NCBI GenBank assembly: GCA_015064685.1
Contig: SVRT01000008.1
Location: 1-64,000 of the forward strand
DNA: 64,000 nucleotides
Direction of reading: 5' to 3'
Origin: Oscillospiraceae bacterium
GTDB lineage: Bacteria; Bacillota; Clostridia; Oscillospirales; CAG-272
Shown here piece after piece: positions 24,211 to 31,983 of the stretch (position 1 is the first letter of the stretch; each line of letters starts with the position of its first letter). Below the pieces are notes generated by a model. The model was not told the origin of the DNA. It saw only the letters and a list, made by a program, of their open reading frames with translations, and did not search any database. A program made the position numbers and the translations under genes.

Positions 24211-24819
24211 TTACAGCTTGATATCTGCGAGGTCAGCGATCGCGCGCCAAAGCTCCATCTTGCCCTCGCCCTTGAGGGACGAGAAGGGAATTATCGGAGT
24301 ATTCTCGGCTATCAGTTCATCATTCGTAATTTTTTCGATGATAGCGGCGCGATCTGTTTTATTGAGCTTGTCGATCTTCGTTATTGCGATGATGTAAGGC
24401 ATTTCAACGCTGTTCATATACTCTATCATCATAGCGTCGTCGCGAGTGATACCCGCGCGGCTGTCGATGAGCTGGACTACACCGCGAACAAGATCGATAT
24501 TTTTATTTTTGGTAAAATAACCGTCGGTAAGGCTCTGCCAAGCTCCCTGCGAGTCCTTGCTTCTTGCGGCAAAGCCGTAGCCGGGGAGGTCAACGAGGAA
24601 GAGCTTTTTATCCACCTCGTAGAAGTTAACCGTGATAGTCTTACCCGGAGTCGCGGACACACGCGCCAGGCTCTTTCTGCCGAGGAGAGTGTTGATAAGA
24701 GAGCTTTTTCCAACGTTCGAGCGTCCCGAGAGCGCGACCTGAACGATCGGGTCGGTCGGGAACTGACTTGCAAAGCCCGCGGTCATTTTGAGATTTACGT
24801 TTTGAGTATTAAGTCCCAT
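24211..24819 (-). CDS. engB: Ribosome biogenesis GTPase EngB (YsxC)
   Basis: A 202-residue TrmE-Era-type GTPase needed for late 50S assembly. G1 is GRSNVGKSS (G32-S39), G2 the TPGKT loop, G3 LVDLPGYGFA, G4 TKIDK and G5 FSSLKGEG. The length and the PGYGFA signature are those of EngB. It follows lon by 57 bases, an arrangement conserved in Firmicutes. Confidence 0.97.
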   Translation of the reverse strand: MGLNTQNVNLKMTAGFASQFPTDPIVQVALSGRSNVGKSSLINTLLGRKSLARVSATPGKTITVNFYEVDKKLFLVDLPGYGFAARSKDSQGAWQSLTDGYFTKNKNIDLVRGVVQLIDSRAGITRDDAMMIEYMNSVEMPYIIAITKIDKLNKTDRAAIIEKITNDELIAENTPIIPFSSLKGEGKMELWRAIADLADIKL

Positions 24820-24876
24820 TCTATCTATGGGTACGCCGAGCGTACTTGACTCCTTTTGAATTTGAATGAATCGGGA

Positions 24877-27315
24877 TCACTTATCCGAGCCCTTTGCGTC
24901 CGCGCGCGTACGTGAGGATACAACTGTGGGGATAGCGTCGGCAACGGGAAGATCCTTCTTTTCAGGCGTGGCGCAAACTATGCCGTCAAGGCTTTGCACA
25001 AGCGCGTTTGAAAGCACCTCGGATGCCTTGCGGCAAGGAATGAAGGTGACGTTCTCGCGCACTACAGGATCGATCTTGTCGAGATCCTTTAAGTTATCTG
25101 CGGGAATGAGGATAGTTCTGACACCTGCGGAATATGCCGCCATAGTCTTTTCGCGCAATCCTCCGATAGCAAGGACGTTGCCTCTTATCGTGATCTCTCC
25201 CGTCATAGCGACGTCACGGCGAACGGGAATACCTGAAAGCGCACTGATAAGCGCCGTGAGAGTAGTCACACCTGCGCTGGGACCGTCCTTCGGGACCGCA
25301 CCCTCGGGGAAGTGAATATGTATATCCTTCTTCGTGTAGAAATCGGTGGGAATGCCGTACTTGTCGGCAACCTGGCGCGCGTAGGTGATAGCCGCGTGAG
25401 CGGACTCCTTCATAACGTCACCGAGCGAGCCGGTAAGCTCAAGCTTGCCCGTGCCGTCCATAATAGCGCACTCGACCTTGAGAAGATCTCCGCCCGACTG
25501 GGTGTAAGCCATTCCGTTTACTACACCGATCTCGTCGTATTCTCCGATAAGCTCGGGAAGTATTTTGCGAGGACCGAGAAGAGACTCAAGATTGGAGCTG
25601 TCAACCGTCATTCTCTTGATATTTTCCTCGATCATCCTCTTTGCCGCCTTACGGCAGAGCGCGGCGATCTCGCGTTCAAGATTACGGACACCCGACTCGC
25701 GCGTGTAGCCGTCGATTATATCTGAAAGAGCCGCGTCGCTTATCTTGAGCATGCGCTTGTTAAGACCGTGTCTCTTAAGCTGCTTGCCGATAAGGTGATC
25801 CTTCGCAATCGCCATCTTTTCTGATTTTGTGTAGGTGTAAAGCTCTATGATCTCCATTCTGTCAAGAAGCGGACGGGGGACTCTGTCAAGAGTATTTGCC
25901 GTCGCGATGAAGATACAGTCCGAGAGATCGAAGGGAAGCTCGACGAAATGATCGCGGAAGAACTTGTTCTGCTCGGGGTCGAGGACCTCAAGCATAGCCG
26001 AAGCGGGGTCTCCGCGTCCGTCGCTTGCCATTTTATCTATCTCGTCAAGCAGGATAAGGGGATTCTTGACTCCTGCCTGCGAAAGAGCTGTGATGATACG
26101 TCCGGGCATTGCTCCGACGTAGGTCTTTCTGTGACCGCGGATGTCTGCTTCGTCGCGGACTCCGCCGAGGGATACGCGAACGTACTTGCGCTTCATTGCT
26201 TTTGCAAGCGAGGAAGCGATAGAGGTCTTACCGACACCGGGAGGGCCGTAAAGACAGATGATCTGTCCCTTAAGCTCGGGATTGAGCTGCTTTACCGCGA
26301 GGTATTCAAGCAGGCGGTCCTTGACGTCGTCAAGTCCCTCGTGATCTGCGTCGAGGATCTTCTTCGCCGCGGCGATGTCAGCACGGTCCTTCGTGGATTC
26401 TGTCCACGGGATCTCTAGACACACGTCGAGGTAGTTTCCTATAACCGTCGCTTCAGCCGAGCCGAAGGGGGACTTTGCAAGCCTGTCGGTCTCCTTGTGG
26501 AGCTTTTTTCTCACCTCGTCCGGGAGATCAAGCGCATCAATTTTCTGGCGGTACTCGTCGATCTCGGAGATACCTCCGTCGCCAAGCTCGTCCTGAATGA
26601 CTCGCATCTCCTCACGGAGATAGTACTCACGCTGACCGCGATTTATCTTCTCGCGTGTCTTTCTGTGAAGCTCGTTTTCAAGACGGAGGACGTCGATCTC
26701 GTCCTCTGCGATCGCGAGAACGGTCTCGATTCTCTTATAAGGCTCGAAGATCGCGAGGATCTCGAGCTTATCCTCGTGCTTGATAAAGAGACCCGAAGCA
26801 ATAACGTCCGCAAGCATTGCGGGATTTTTGATGTTTTTGAAATTCGGGATTATGTTTTCCGCAGGGGGAGGGAGCAGCTTCGCCATAGCGGCGGCGGCAT
26901 CGTTAAGTCTGCGGAGGTAAGCCTGATTTTTAACGCTCGGATCATCCGAGAGGGTGACCGTCTTGCAAATAACGTTTGCGGTAAAGTATCTGCCGGTTCT
27001 GCGGTAGTCCGTGACAGTCGCGCGGGAAACACCTTCCGCGATGCAACGGACCGTCTTGTCGCCTGCTCCGATGAGCTGCTTTACCTTTATAACTGTTCCG
27101 ACCTCGAAGAGCTCGGAGTTTTCGTCCTCTTCATATTTATATGGGACTGCGATAGCGTACTTTGATCCCTCAAACGCCTCTCTTGCGGCATCGCACGAGC
27201 CGAATCTCGTTTCGCTGATTTCGAGATTGACTATCTCTCCGGGGAAGGCGACCGTGCCTTCAAGTGCGATGAGCGGGAGGGAAAGCTTTTCCGCTCTGGT
27301 GGTATACTCTGACAT
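24877..27315 (-). CDS. lon: ATP-dependent protease Lon
   Basis: An 812-residue cytosolic AAA+ protease that removes misfolded and regulatory proteins. The N-terminal LON substrate-binding domain (about 10-200) starts with LPLIALEGTVAFPGEIVNLEI. A coiled coil, the AAA+ module with GPPGVGKTS (near residue 355) and LLDEIDKM, and the protease domain follow. The catalytic dyad is Ser of GPSAGVT (near 678) and Lys of REKTMA (near 720). I chose the ATG with TTGGAG nine bases upstream rather than a TTG four codons earlier. An extended -10 promoter lies about 85 bases upstream. It probably heads a long operon toward rluB. Confidence 0.97.
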   Translation of the reverse strand: MSEYTTRAEKLSLPLIALEGTVAFPGEIVNLEISETRFGSCDAAREAFEGSKYAIAVPYKYEEDENSELFEVGTVIKVKQLIGAGDKTVRCIAEGVSRATVTDYRRTGRYFTANVICKTVTLSDDPSVKNQAYLRRLNDAAAAMAKLLPPPAENIIPNFKNIKNPAMLADVIASGLFIKHEDKLEILAIFEPYKRIETVLAIAEDEIDVLRLENELHRKTREKINRGQREYYLREEMRVIQDELGDGGISEIDEYRQKIDALDLPDEVRKKLHKETDRLAKSPFGSAEATVIGNYLDVCLEIPWTESTKDRADIAAAKKILDADHEGLDDVKDRLLEYLAVKQLNPELKGQIICLYGPPGVGKTSIASSLAKAMKRKYVRVSLGGVRDEADIRGHRKTYVGAMPGRIITALSQAGVKNPLILLDEIDKMASDGRGDPASAMLEVLDPEQNKFFRDHFVELPFDLSDCIFIATANTLDRVPRPLLDRMEIIELYTYTKSEKMAIAKDHLIGKQLKRHGLNKRMLKISDAALSDIIDGYTRESGVRNLEREIAALCRKAAKRMIEENIKRMTVDSSNLESLLGPRKILPELIGEYDEIGVVNGMAYTQSGGDLLKVECAIMDGTGKLELTGSLGDVMKESAHAAITYARQVADKYGIPTDFYTKKDIHIHFPEGAVPKDGPSAGVTTLTALISALSGIPVRRDVAMTGEITIRGNVLAIGGLREKTMAAYSAGVRTILIPADNLKDLDKIDPVVRENVTFIPCRKASEVLSNALVQSLDGIVCATPEKKDLPVADAIPTVVSSRTRADAKGSDK

Positions 27316-27812
27316 GTTTAACTCCAATTTTTGATGTTTTTGCGTGTATATGTAAGCCTTAAATCAATACAGGCGGGTACACAATTATTCCATTGTACTA
27401 TTATAACATATATTTATCGGAATTTCCACAGTTTTTTTGAATTTTAACAATTTGTACAATTAATTATATATCTATTAACAGAAAAAGGGCAAAAAGAAAG
27501 CACAACTCTTGTTTTTCATTGCGCATGGATATCATAAGTTTGATATTTCGCAGAAAAATCGCAAGTTGTGCAGGAATATAATAAAGCCCGGACGCGGATC
27601 CGCGCTTTACTCGGGATTATCATTATACACCCGTCGGAGCAATTTGTAAATATCCATTTTGTACGATTTTTTGTCGTAATTTTTGGTGAAAAATATAGTA
27701 TGAAAAATTTAGGGCATTTTGTCGTAGTGCTTTTTGTATATTTTGCCAACATGGTCGTGTCGTAGTGGTGTCACGAAGGGGATAAAACGGGACACTGCGC
27801 ATCAATTCCGCT
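27316..27812. other. Intergenic region upstream of lon
   Basis: I see no credible gene. The region holds the lon promoter and, at 27500-27609, a cluster of nested inverted repeats: GCACAACT/AGTTGTGC (27500-27507, 27564-27571), TGCG/CGCA, ATATCA/TGATAT around a six-base loop, then TAAAGC/GCTTTA (27582-27587, 27604-27609) around the palindrome CGCGGATCCGCG. The rest is AT-rich and featureless. Confidence 0.5.
27400..27408 (-). promoter_or_regulatory. Extended -10 promoter of lon
   Basis: TGTTATAAT on the minus strand is a perfect TATAAT with a TG motif one base upstream. The -35 region (GGAAAT at 17 bases) is poor. No CIRCE or CtsR-type repeat is seen, so heat control is not evident. Confidence 0.55.
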
Positions 27813-28068
27813 TTTCAAATTTTGATTTGTCGGTGAGACAAACAATCCCTCAGACGCGCACGGAGGCGCGCCAGCTCCCTTTACACAAGGGAGCTTTGTT
27901 GGTGGATGTTCGTACGCATTATAGATGTGAAAACCTTTTAAGTTTAAAGAAAATTTCACTATATCCACGTTCTCCACCTTTCAGGTAAAGCTCCCTTGTG
28001 TAAAGGGAGCTGGCGCGCCTCCGTGCGCGTCTGAGGGATTGTTCGCGTCCCCGACAAACCGCAATTTA
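27813..28068. repeat. Long-hairpin intergenic element, copy A
   Basis: A 256-base element with ends TCAAATTTTGATTTGTCGG and CGACAAACCGCAATTTA. Inside, arms of nearly 60 bases (starting ACAATCCCTCAGACGCGC on the left; ending GTCTGAGGGATTGT on the right) are inverted repeats of each other, each also holding its own AGCTCCCTT-TACACA-AGGGAGCT hairpin. About 100 bases of AT-richer unique sequence lie between. It is about 90 percent identical, by eye, to the reverse complement of the element at 57727-57980. It has no transposase and looks like a MITE-type element. Confidence 0.85.
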
Positions 28069-28108
28069 TAGGACAAAAAAGTTTTTTTGAAAAAAATTCG
28101 CAAAAGTG

Positions 28109-28137
28109 TTGACAAACGGTTTTTGATGTGATATAAT
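28109..28137 (+). promoter_or_regulatory. Sigma-A promoter of the infC operon
   Basis: Perfect TTGACA and TATAAT with a 17-base spacer, starting about 40 bases after the end of element A. Confidence 0.9.
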
Positions 28138-28144
28138 TGTTGCC

Positions 28145-28263
28145 GTAATAAAGAGAAGTTCCGCTTCCACCCAGCCGCAACGCGAGCTCGGTTAATATGC
28201 AAGTCCCATTATAATAGGTGGGGAAGGTATGTTGTGCGCGGAGCTTGTCTTCCGCGTTTTTTT
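28145..28263 (+). promoter_or_regulatory. L20-type leader with attenuator ahead of infC
   Basis: The 170-base untranslated leader contains a structured segment (GAAGTTCCGCTTCCACCC... AAGTCCCATTATAATAGGTGGGG) and ends in an intrinsic terminator: CGCGGAG pairs with TTCCGCG (28237-28243, 28250-28256) followed by seven T. In Firmicutes the infC-rpmI-rplT operon is controlled by L20 binding such a leader and causing early termination. The position and terminator are seen; the L20 control is by homology of context. Confidence 0.65.
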
Positions 28264-28315
28264 GTTTGACAAATATTATAAACATACATATTTTATTCAA
28301 CGGAGGTGTATACCC

Positions 28316-28852
28316 ATAGCAGCAAACAATTCAAAGGATACTCTCGTCAATGAAGCGATCGATTTCCCCGAGGTAAGAGTTATCGGCGCTGACGGAGAGC
28401 AGCTTGGACTTATGAGTTCCGACAAAGCACTTCAGATGGCATACGATAAGGGACTTGATCTTTGTCTTATGTCAGCTCAGGCAAATCCGCCCGTATGTAA
28501 GATCATGGACTTTGGCAAATACCGTTTCGACCGTGAGAAGCGCGAAAAGGAAGCCAAGAAAAAGCAGCAGACCGTAGAGCTTAAGGAAATCCAGCTCTCA
28601 CCCAGAATCGACACACACGACTTTGAGACCAAGGCAAAGCAGGCAAAGAAGTTCCTCGAGTCAGGTAACAAGGTAAGAGTGGTAATGAGATTCCGCGGAC
28701 GTGAGATGAGCCATATGACGATCGGCCGCGAGGTGATAGACAAGTTTGCGGATTATTGCAAGGAAGTAGGAACCGTAGACAAGAAGCCGAGCATAGACGG
28801 TCGTATCATGAGCATGGTGGTATCGCCAATCGTTCAGAAGAACTCGAAGTAA
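28316..28852 (+). CDS. infC: Translation initiation factor IF-3
   Basis: A 178-residue IF-3 that prevents subunit joining and proofreads the initiator tRNA and start codon. The N-domain (LVNEAIDFPEVRVIGADGEQLGLM) and the C-domain (KVRVVMRFRGREMSH) are both complete. The start is read as the AUA of ATAGCAGCAAACAATTC, nine bases after GGAGG, because no ATG, GTG or TTG fits and the protein from there matches the normal family N-terminus and length. Non-AUG starts in infC are a known autocontrol device. A frame continuing 29 codons upstream would run through the attenuator and is rejected. Confidence 0.93.
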   Translation: MAANNSKDTLVNEAIDFPEVRVIGADGEQLGLMSSDKALQMAYDKGLDLCLMSAQANPPVCKIMDFGKYRFDREKREKEAKKKQQTVELKEIQLSPRIDTHDFETKAKQAKKFLESGNKVRVVMRFRGREMSHMTIGREVIDKFADYCKEVGTVDKKPSIDGRIMSMVVSPIVQKNSK

Positions 28853-28887
28853 TATTTGTAAATTTTTAATTTAAGGAGTATATAAAA

Positions 28888-29082
28888 ATGGGAAAAGTCA
28901 AGACACATAAGGCTTCTGCCAAGAGATTTTCGGTAACAGGCACAGGTAAGGTCAAGATGAACCACTGTCATCACCGCCACAACCTCGGTCTCAAGACACA
29001 GAAGAGAAAAAGACATCTTCGCACAGGCGCGATCATGAGCGAGGCTATGGCCGGCAACATCAGAACACTTATCCAGAAGTAA
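28888..29082 (+). CDS. rpmI: Ribosomal protein bL35
   Basis: A 64-residue basic protein, MGKVKTHKASAKRFSVTGTG then RHNLGLKTQKRKRHLR, the usual bL35 sequence. GGAG lies before the ATG. It sits 35 bases after infC and 31 before rplT in the conserved order. Confidence 0.99.
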   Translation: MGKVKTHKASAKRFSVTGTGKVKMNHCHHRHNLGLKTQKRKRHLRTGAIMSEAMAGNIRTLIQK

Positions 29083-29113
29083 TTTAGTTGTAATCGAGAA
29101 AGGAAATTGAAAA

Positions 29114-29467
29114 ATGGCAAGAGTTAAGGGCGCAATGATGACGCGCAAGAGAAGAAATAAGATGCTTAAGGCTGCAAAGGGTTACTGGGGTGCAAAATCC
29201 AAGCACTTCAAGATGGCTAAGCAGCAGGTAATGAAGAGCGGCAACTACGCATTCGCAGGTCGTAAGCTCAAGAAGAGAGATATGAGAAGACTCTGGATCA
29301 CCAGAATCTCCGCTCAGGCTAAGGTTTGCGGCATGAACTACTCCACGTTCATGAACGGTCTTAAGAAGGCTGGCGTAACCCTCAACAGAAAGATGCTCGC
29401 AGAGCTTGCAGTAAACGACAAGGCTGCATTCGCAGCACTTGCAGAGCAGGCAAAGGCAGCTCTCTAA
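29114..29467 (+). CDS. rplT: Ribosomal protein bL20
   Basis: A 117-residue 50S assembly protein that also represses its own operon in Firmicutes. [30 protein letters not shown] and the [23 protein letters not shown] block are diagnostic. AGAAAGGA precedes the ATG. Last gene of the operon, followed by a terminator. Confidence 0.99.
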   Translation: MARVKGAMMTRKRRNKMLKAAKGYWGAKSKHFKMAKQQVMKSGNYAFAGRKLKKRDMRRLWITRISAQAKVCGMNYSTFMNGLKKAGVTLNRKMLAELAVNDKAAFAALAEQAKAAL

Positions 29468-29479
29468 TCTTTATTGAAT

Positions 29480-29509
29480 AAAAACCCGGTTAGGTAATAC
29501 CGGGTTTTT
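29480..29509 (+). terminator. Terminator of the infC operon
   Basis: Eleven-base arms AAAAACCCGGT and ACCGGGTTTTT around an eight-base loop, 12 bases past the rplT stop. Confidence 0.9.
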
Positions 29510-29785
29510 GTCATAGATAGGGGAAAGTTGATTTTTGTTTTTTGATACCGAAAGCGCGCTTTTTTGTGCAAAAAAGGCAATTATAATTCTCAAAACCTTC
29601 CAAAAAAGTAATTTATTTACATCTAATTATATACCGGAAAGACACGAGGCAGTAAGGACAGAAAATTAAATTTTTATGACTTTAATGCCGATAAACTATT
29701 GAAAAACAGTGTGTTTTCAATCTCAGAAAGAGGCAAAAAAACACCCGAAAAACACCCGAAAACACTGAAAAAAGGAGAGAGGAAT
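29510..29785. other. Intergenic region between rplT and the TrmH gene
   Basis: AT-rich, with no gene and no convincing promoter. A TATAAT near 29581-29586 has no proper -35. AAAACACCCGAA occurs twice in tandem near 29740-29763 just before the ribosome site. Confidence 0.4.
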
Positions 29786-30622
29786 ATGTCATATCGCGGC
29801 GAGATCATAACGTCATCACAGAATAAATACGTAAGCCTTACGCGTGCGCTTTCGGACAGAAAGCAGAGACAGAAGAGCTCTCTTTACCGTTTTGACGGTG
29901 TAAAGCTTATGTGCGAGGCAATCGTAAAGGGAGTCGGGATCGATTTTCTTATGCTCAAAGAGAGCGCGTACGACGCGGTCATCTCAAGGGCGTATGAGCT
30001 TTATTCGGTCAATATAGAATCCGGAAACTTCAGAGTTGTCGTGGCTTCGGACGGTGTTTTTGATAAGATCTCCGAGGAGAATGCCCCCGAGGGTGTGATA
30101 ACCGTCGCAAGGTATGATGCGGAGAGACACAGAGCCTTGTCCGGCAGTGACGTTGCGGCAGAGGATGGTGAGAATATCCTCCTCCTTGAGTCTGTGCGAG
30201 ATCCCGGAAACGTGGGCGCGATACTTAGAACCGCCGCGGCATTTGCGGTCGACAGAGTAATAATCGGCAAGGATTGCGCGGACATCTACAACTCGAAAAC
30301 ACTCAGAGCCTCAATGGGATCGGTGTTTTCAATGAAGATCGATAGGGTAGACTCAATACCCGATGCCGTAAGCTCGCTTCAAGCATCCGGCAGACGCGTA
30401 TTCGCCGCCGCGCTTGACGAAAGGGCGGTAAGACTCGGAGAAACGGAATTTCAGAGCGGCGACTGCGTCGTTATCGGAAACGAGGGACACGGATTGACCG
30501 ATGAAACTCTCAAGGCGTGCGATGCCACGGTCTATATACCGATGTCAGGCAAGGTCGAGTCGCTCAACGCGGCAGTAGCCGCATCGGTTCTCATGTGGGA
30601 ATTCTTTGGTAAACAGAAATAA
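29786..30622 (+). CDS. TrmH/SpoU-family RNA 2'-O-methyltransferase
   Basis: A 278-residue SPOUT-class methyltransferase using S-adenosylmethionine. An N-terminal L30e-like substrate domain (about 1-100, ITSSQNKYVSLTRAL) precedes the knotted catalytic domain with SVRDPGNVGAILRTAAAF, SLxASMGSVF-type block and VIGNEGHGLTDETL, then IPMSGKVESLNAAVAASVLMWE. These are the three SpoU motifs. It acts on rRNA or tRNA; the exact site cannot be told. The ATG follows AAAGGAGAGAGG. It opens the 16.5-kb plus-strand block. Confidence 0.93.
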   Translation: MSYRGEIITSSQNKYVSLTRALSDRKQRQKSSLYRFDGVKLMCEAIVKGVGIDFLMLKESAYDAVISRAYELYSVNIESGNFRVVVASDGVFDKISEENAPEGVITVARYDAERHRALSGSDVAAEDGENILLLESVRDPGNVGAILRTAAAFAVDRVIIGKDCADIYNSKTLRASMGSVFSMKIDRVDSIPDAVSSLQASGRRVFAAALDERAVRLGETEFQSGDCVVIGNEGHGLTDETLKACDATVYIPMSGKVESLNAAVAASVLMWEFFGKQK

Positions 30623-30640
30623 GGAACGGCGGAGAGAAAA

Positions 30641-31960
30641 ATGAAGAGCAGAGCAAAATGGATATGGTTTGCGAATATCTGCGGAGTTGCGAGCACCGAA
30701 ATGATCAAAATATACGAGAAATTCGGCTCGATAAACGAGGTATATCTCGCAGATTACGATAAATATATCGTCGAGGGAGTCAGTGAAAGACTTGCGGAGC
30801 GGCTGAGCGATAAATCGCTTACCGATGCATATTCGACGGTGAAATTCTGTCAGGATAACGGTGTGGGAATACTCTGTTATTGTGACGAAGCGTATCCCGA
30901 TAGCCTCCGCACGCTCAAGGATCCTCCCGCAGTCCTGTATTATCTCGGAAAGCTTCCCGACCTCAATTCAAATCTCTGTATCGCGATGGTCGGAACGAGA
31001 AAGATGAGTGAATACGGAATGAGAGCGGCGTATAAAATAGCGTATGAGATCGCGTCGTCGGGCGCGATAGTAATAAGCGGAATGGCGCTGGGTATCGATT
31101 CGATAGCGGCAAGTGCGGCGATCGCTGCAAAGGGCAGAACTGTTGCGGTGCTTGGATGCGGAATCGACGTCGTGTATCCCAAGGAGCATACAAAATTGCG
31201 CGATGCCATCTGTGAGAGAGGTGCGGTGATGACCGAGTATCCTCCGTCCACGGAGCCGCGCGGATTTAACTTTCCCGTAAGAAACAGAATAATCAGCGGA
31301 CTGTCGCAGGGAACTGCGGTAATAGACGCTGACCTTAAGAGCGGTGCGATGATCACCGCAAAGACGGCGATCCTTCAGGGCAGGGATCTCTATGCAGTGC
31401 CGAGTAATATCGACTCGGAGAACGCGTCGGGAACGAACAGCCTTATAAGAGACGGAGCACACGCAGTGCTCTGCGGATATGACATAGTTAATAATTACGC
31501 GTATCTTTTCCGCGATACTCTGAATATACAGAAAATGAGGAACGCAGAGGAGAGATCGGAATTCGACCCCAAGGTTCCTTTGTCGCTCGGAGTAAGAGCG
31601 CGAGGGGAAAAGCCGGCATTTGAGGGCGTGTCTGCAAAGATCGAAAGCGAGCAGAAGGCACCCGTGCCGAAGCAGACGGTGACGGTAAAGAAGATCGAGA
31701 GCAGAATTGCAAAGCCGGAAGAACCGACACCCGTGACAAGGATAGAGAAAATGAGCGGAGACGACTCCAAGCAAGCGCTCGAGTCGCTTTCCGAAAAGCA
31801 GAGAAGGATATTTGAGGAGATGCCGCTTGATAAAGCGATCCCCATCGATTATCTAACAAAGACAGGATTTAAGCTCGGAGAGGTGATCTCTGCGCTTACG
31901 GTTCTGGAGATCAAGGGACTTGTTTCCTCGCTCCCCGGAGCCCTTTACGTAAGAAAGTAA
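30641..31960 (+). CDS. dprA: DNA processing protein DprA (Smf)
   Basis: A 439-residue DprA, which protects incoming single-stranded DNA and loads RecA during transformation. An N-terminal helix-hairpin region (1-75) leads to the Rossmann core: MVGTRKMSEYGMRAA, ISGMALGIDSIAASAAI, TVAVLGCGIDVVYPKEH and FPVRNRIISGLSQGTAVIDA. A long Glu/Lys/Pro-rich linker (about 310-370) and a C-terminal winged helix follow, so it is longer than most. It precedes topA by 23 bases, a conserved neighbourhood. No com genes are in this window. Confidence 0.96.
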   Translation: MKSRAKWIWFANICGVASTEMIKIYEKFGSINEVYLADYDKYIVEGVSERLAERLSDKSLTDAYSTVKFCQDNGVGILCYCDEAYPDSLRTLKDPPAVLYYLGKLPDLNSNLCIAMVGTRKMSEYGMRAAYKIAYEIASSGAIVISGMALGIDSIAASAAIAAKGRTVAVLGCGIDVVYPKEHTKLRDAICERGAVMTEYPPSTEPRGFNFPVRNRIISGLSQGTAVIDADLKSGAMITAKTAILQGRDLYAVPSNIDSENASGTNSLIRDGAHAVLCGYDIVNNYAYLFRDTLNIQKMRNAEERSEFDPKVPLSLGVRARGEKPAFEGVSAKIESEQKAPVPKQTVTVKKIESRIAKPEEPTPVTRIEKMSGDDSKQALESLSEKQRRIFEEMPLDKAIPIDYLTKTGFKLGEVISALTVLEIKGLVSSLPGALYVRK

Positions 31961-31983
31961 TTGAAAGGAATATATACGTTTAC

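Noticed and set aside
27516..27752. 78-residue minus-strand frame upstream of lon
   Set aside because: Composition is noise-like, no ribosome site, and it overlaps the inverted-repeat cluster.
27840..28050. Short frames inside the hairpin elements (QLPLHKGAL-type peptides)
   Set aside because: They are translations of the repeat arms and occur in both orientations; not genes.
28081..28108. A/T tracts before the infC promoter as a terminator
   Set aside because: The paired part is only A and T without a GC stem.
28229..28315. N-terminal extension of infC by 29 codons
   Set aside because: It would translate the attenuator hairpin, and it does not match the IF-3 family start.
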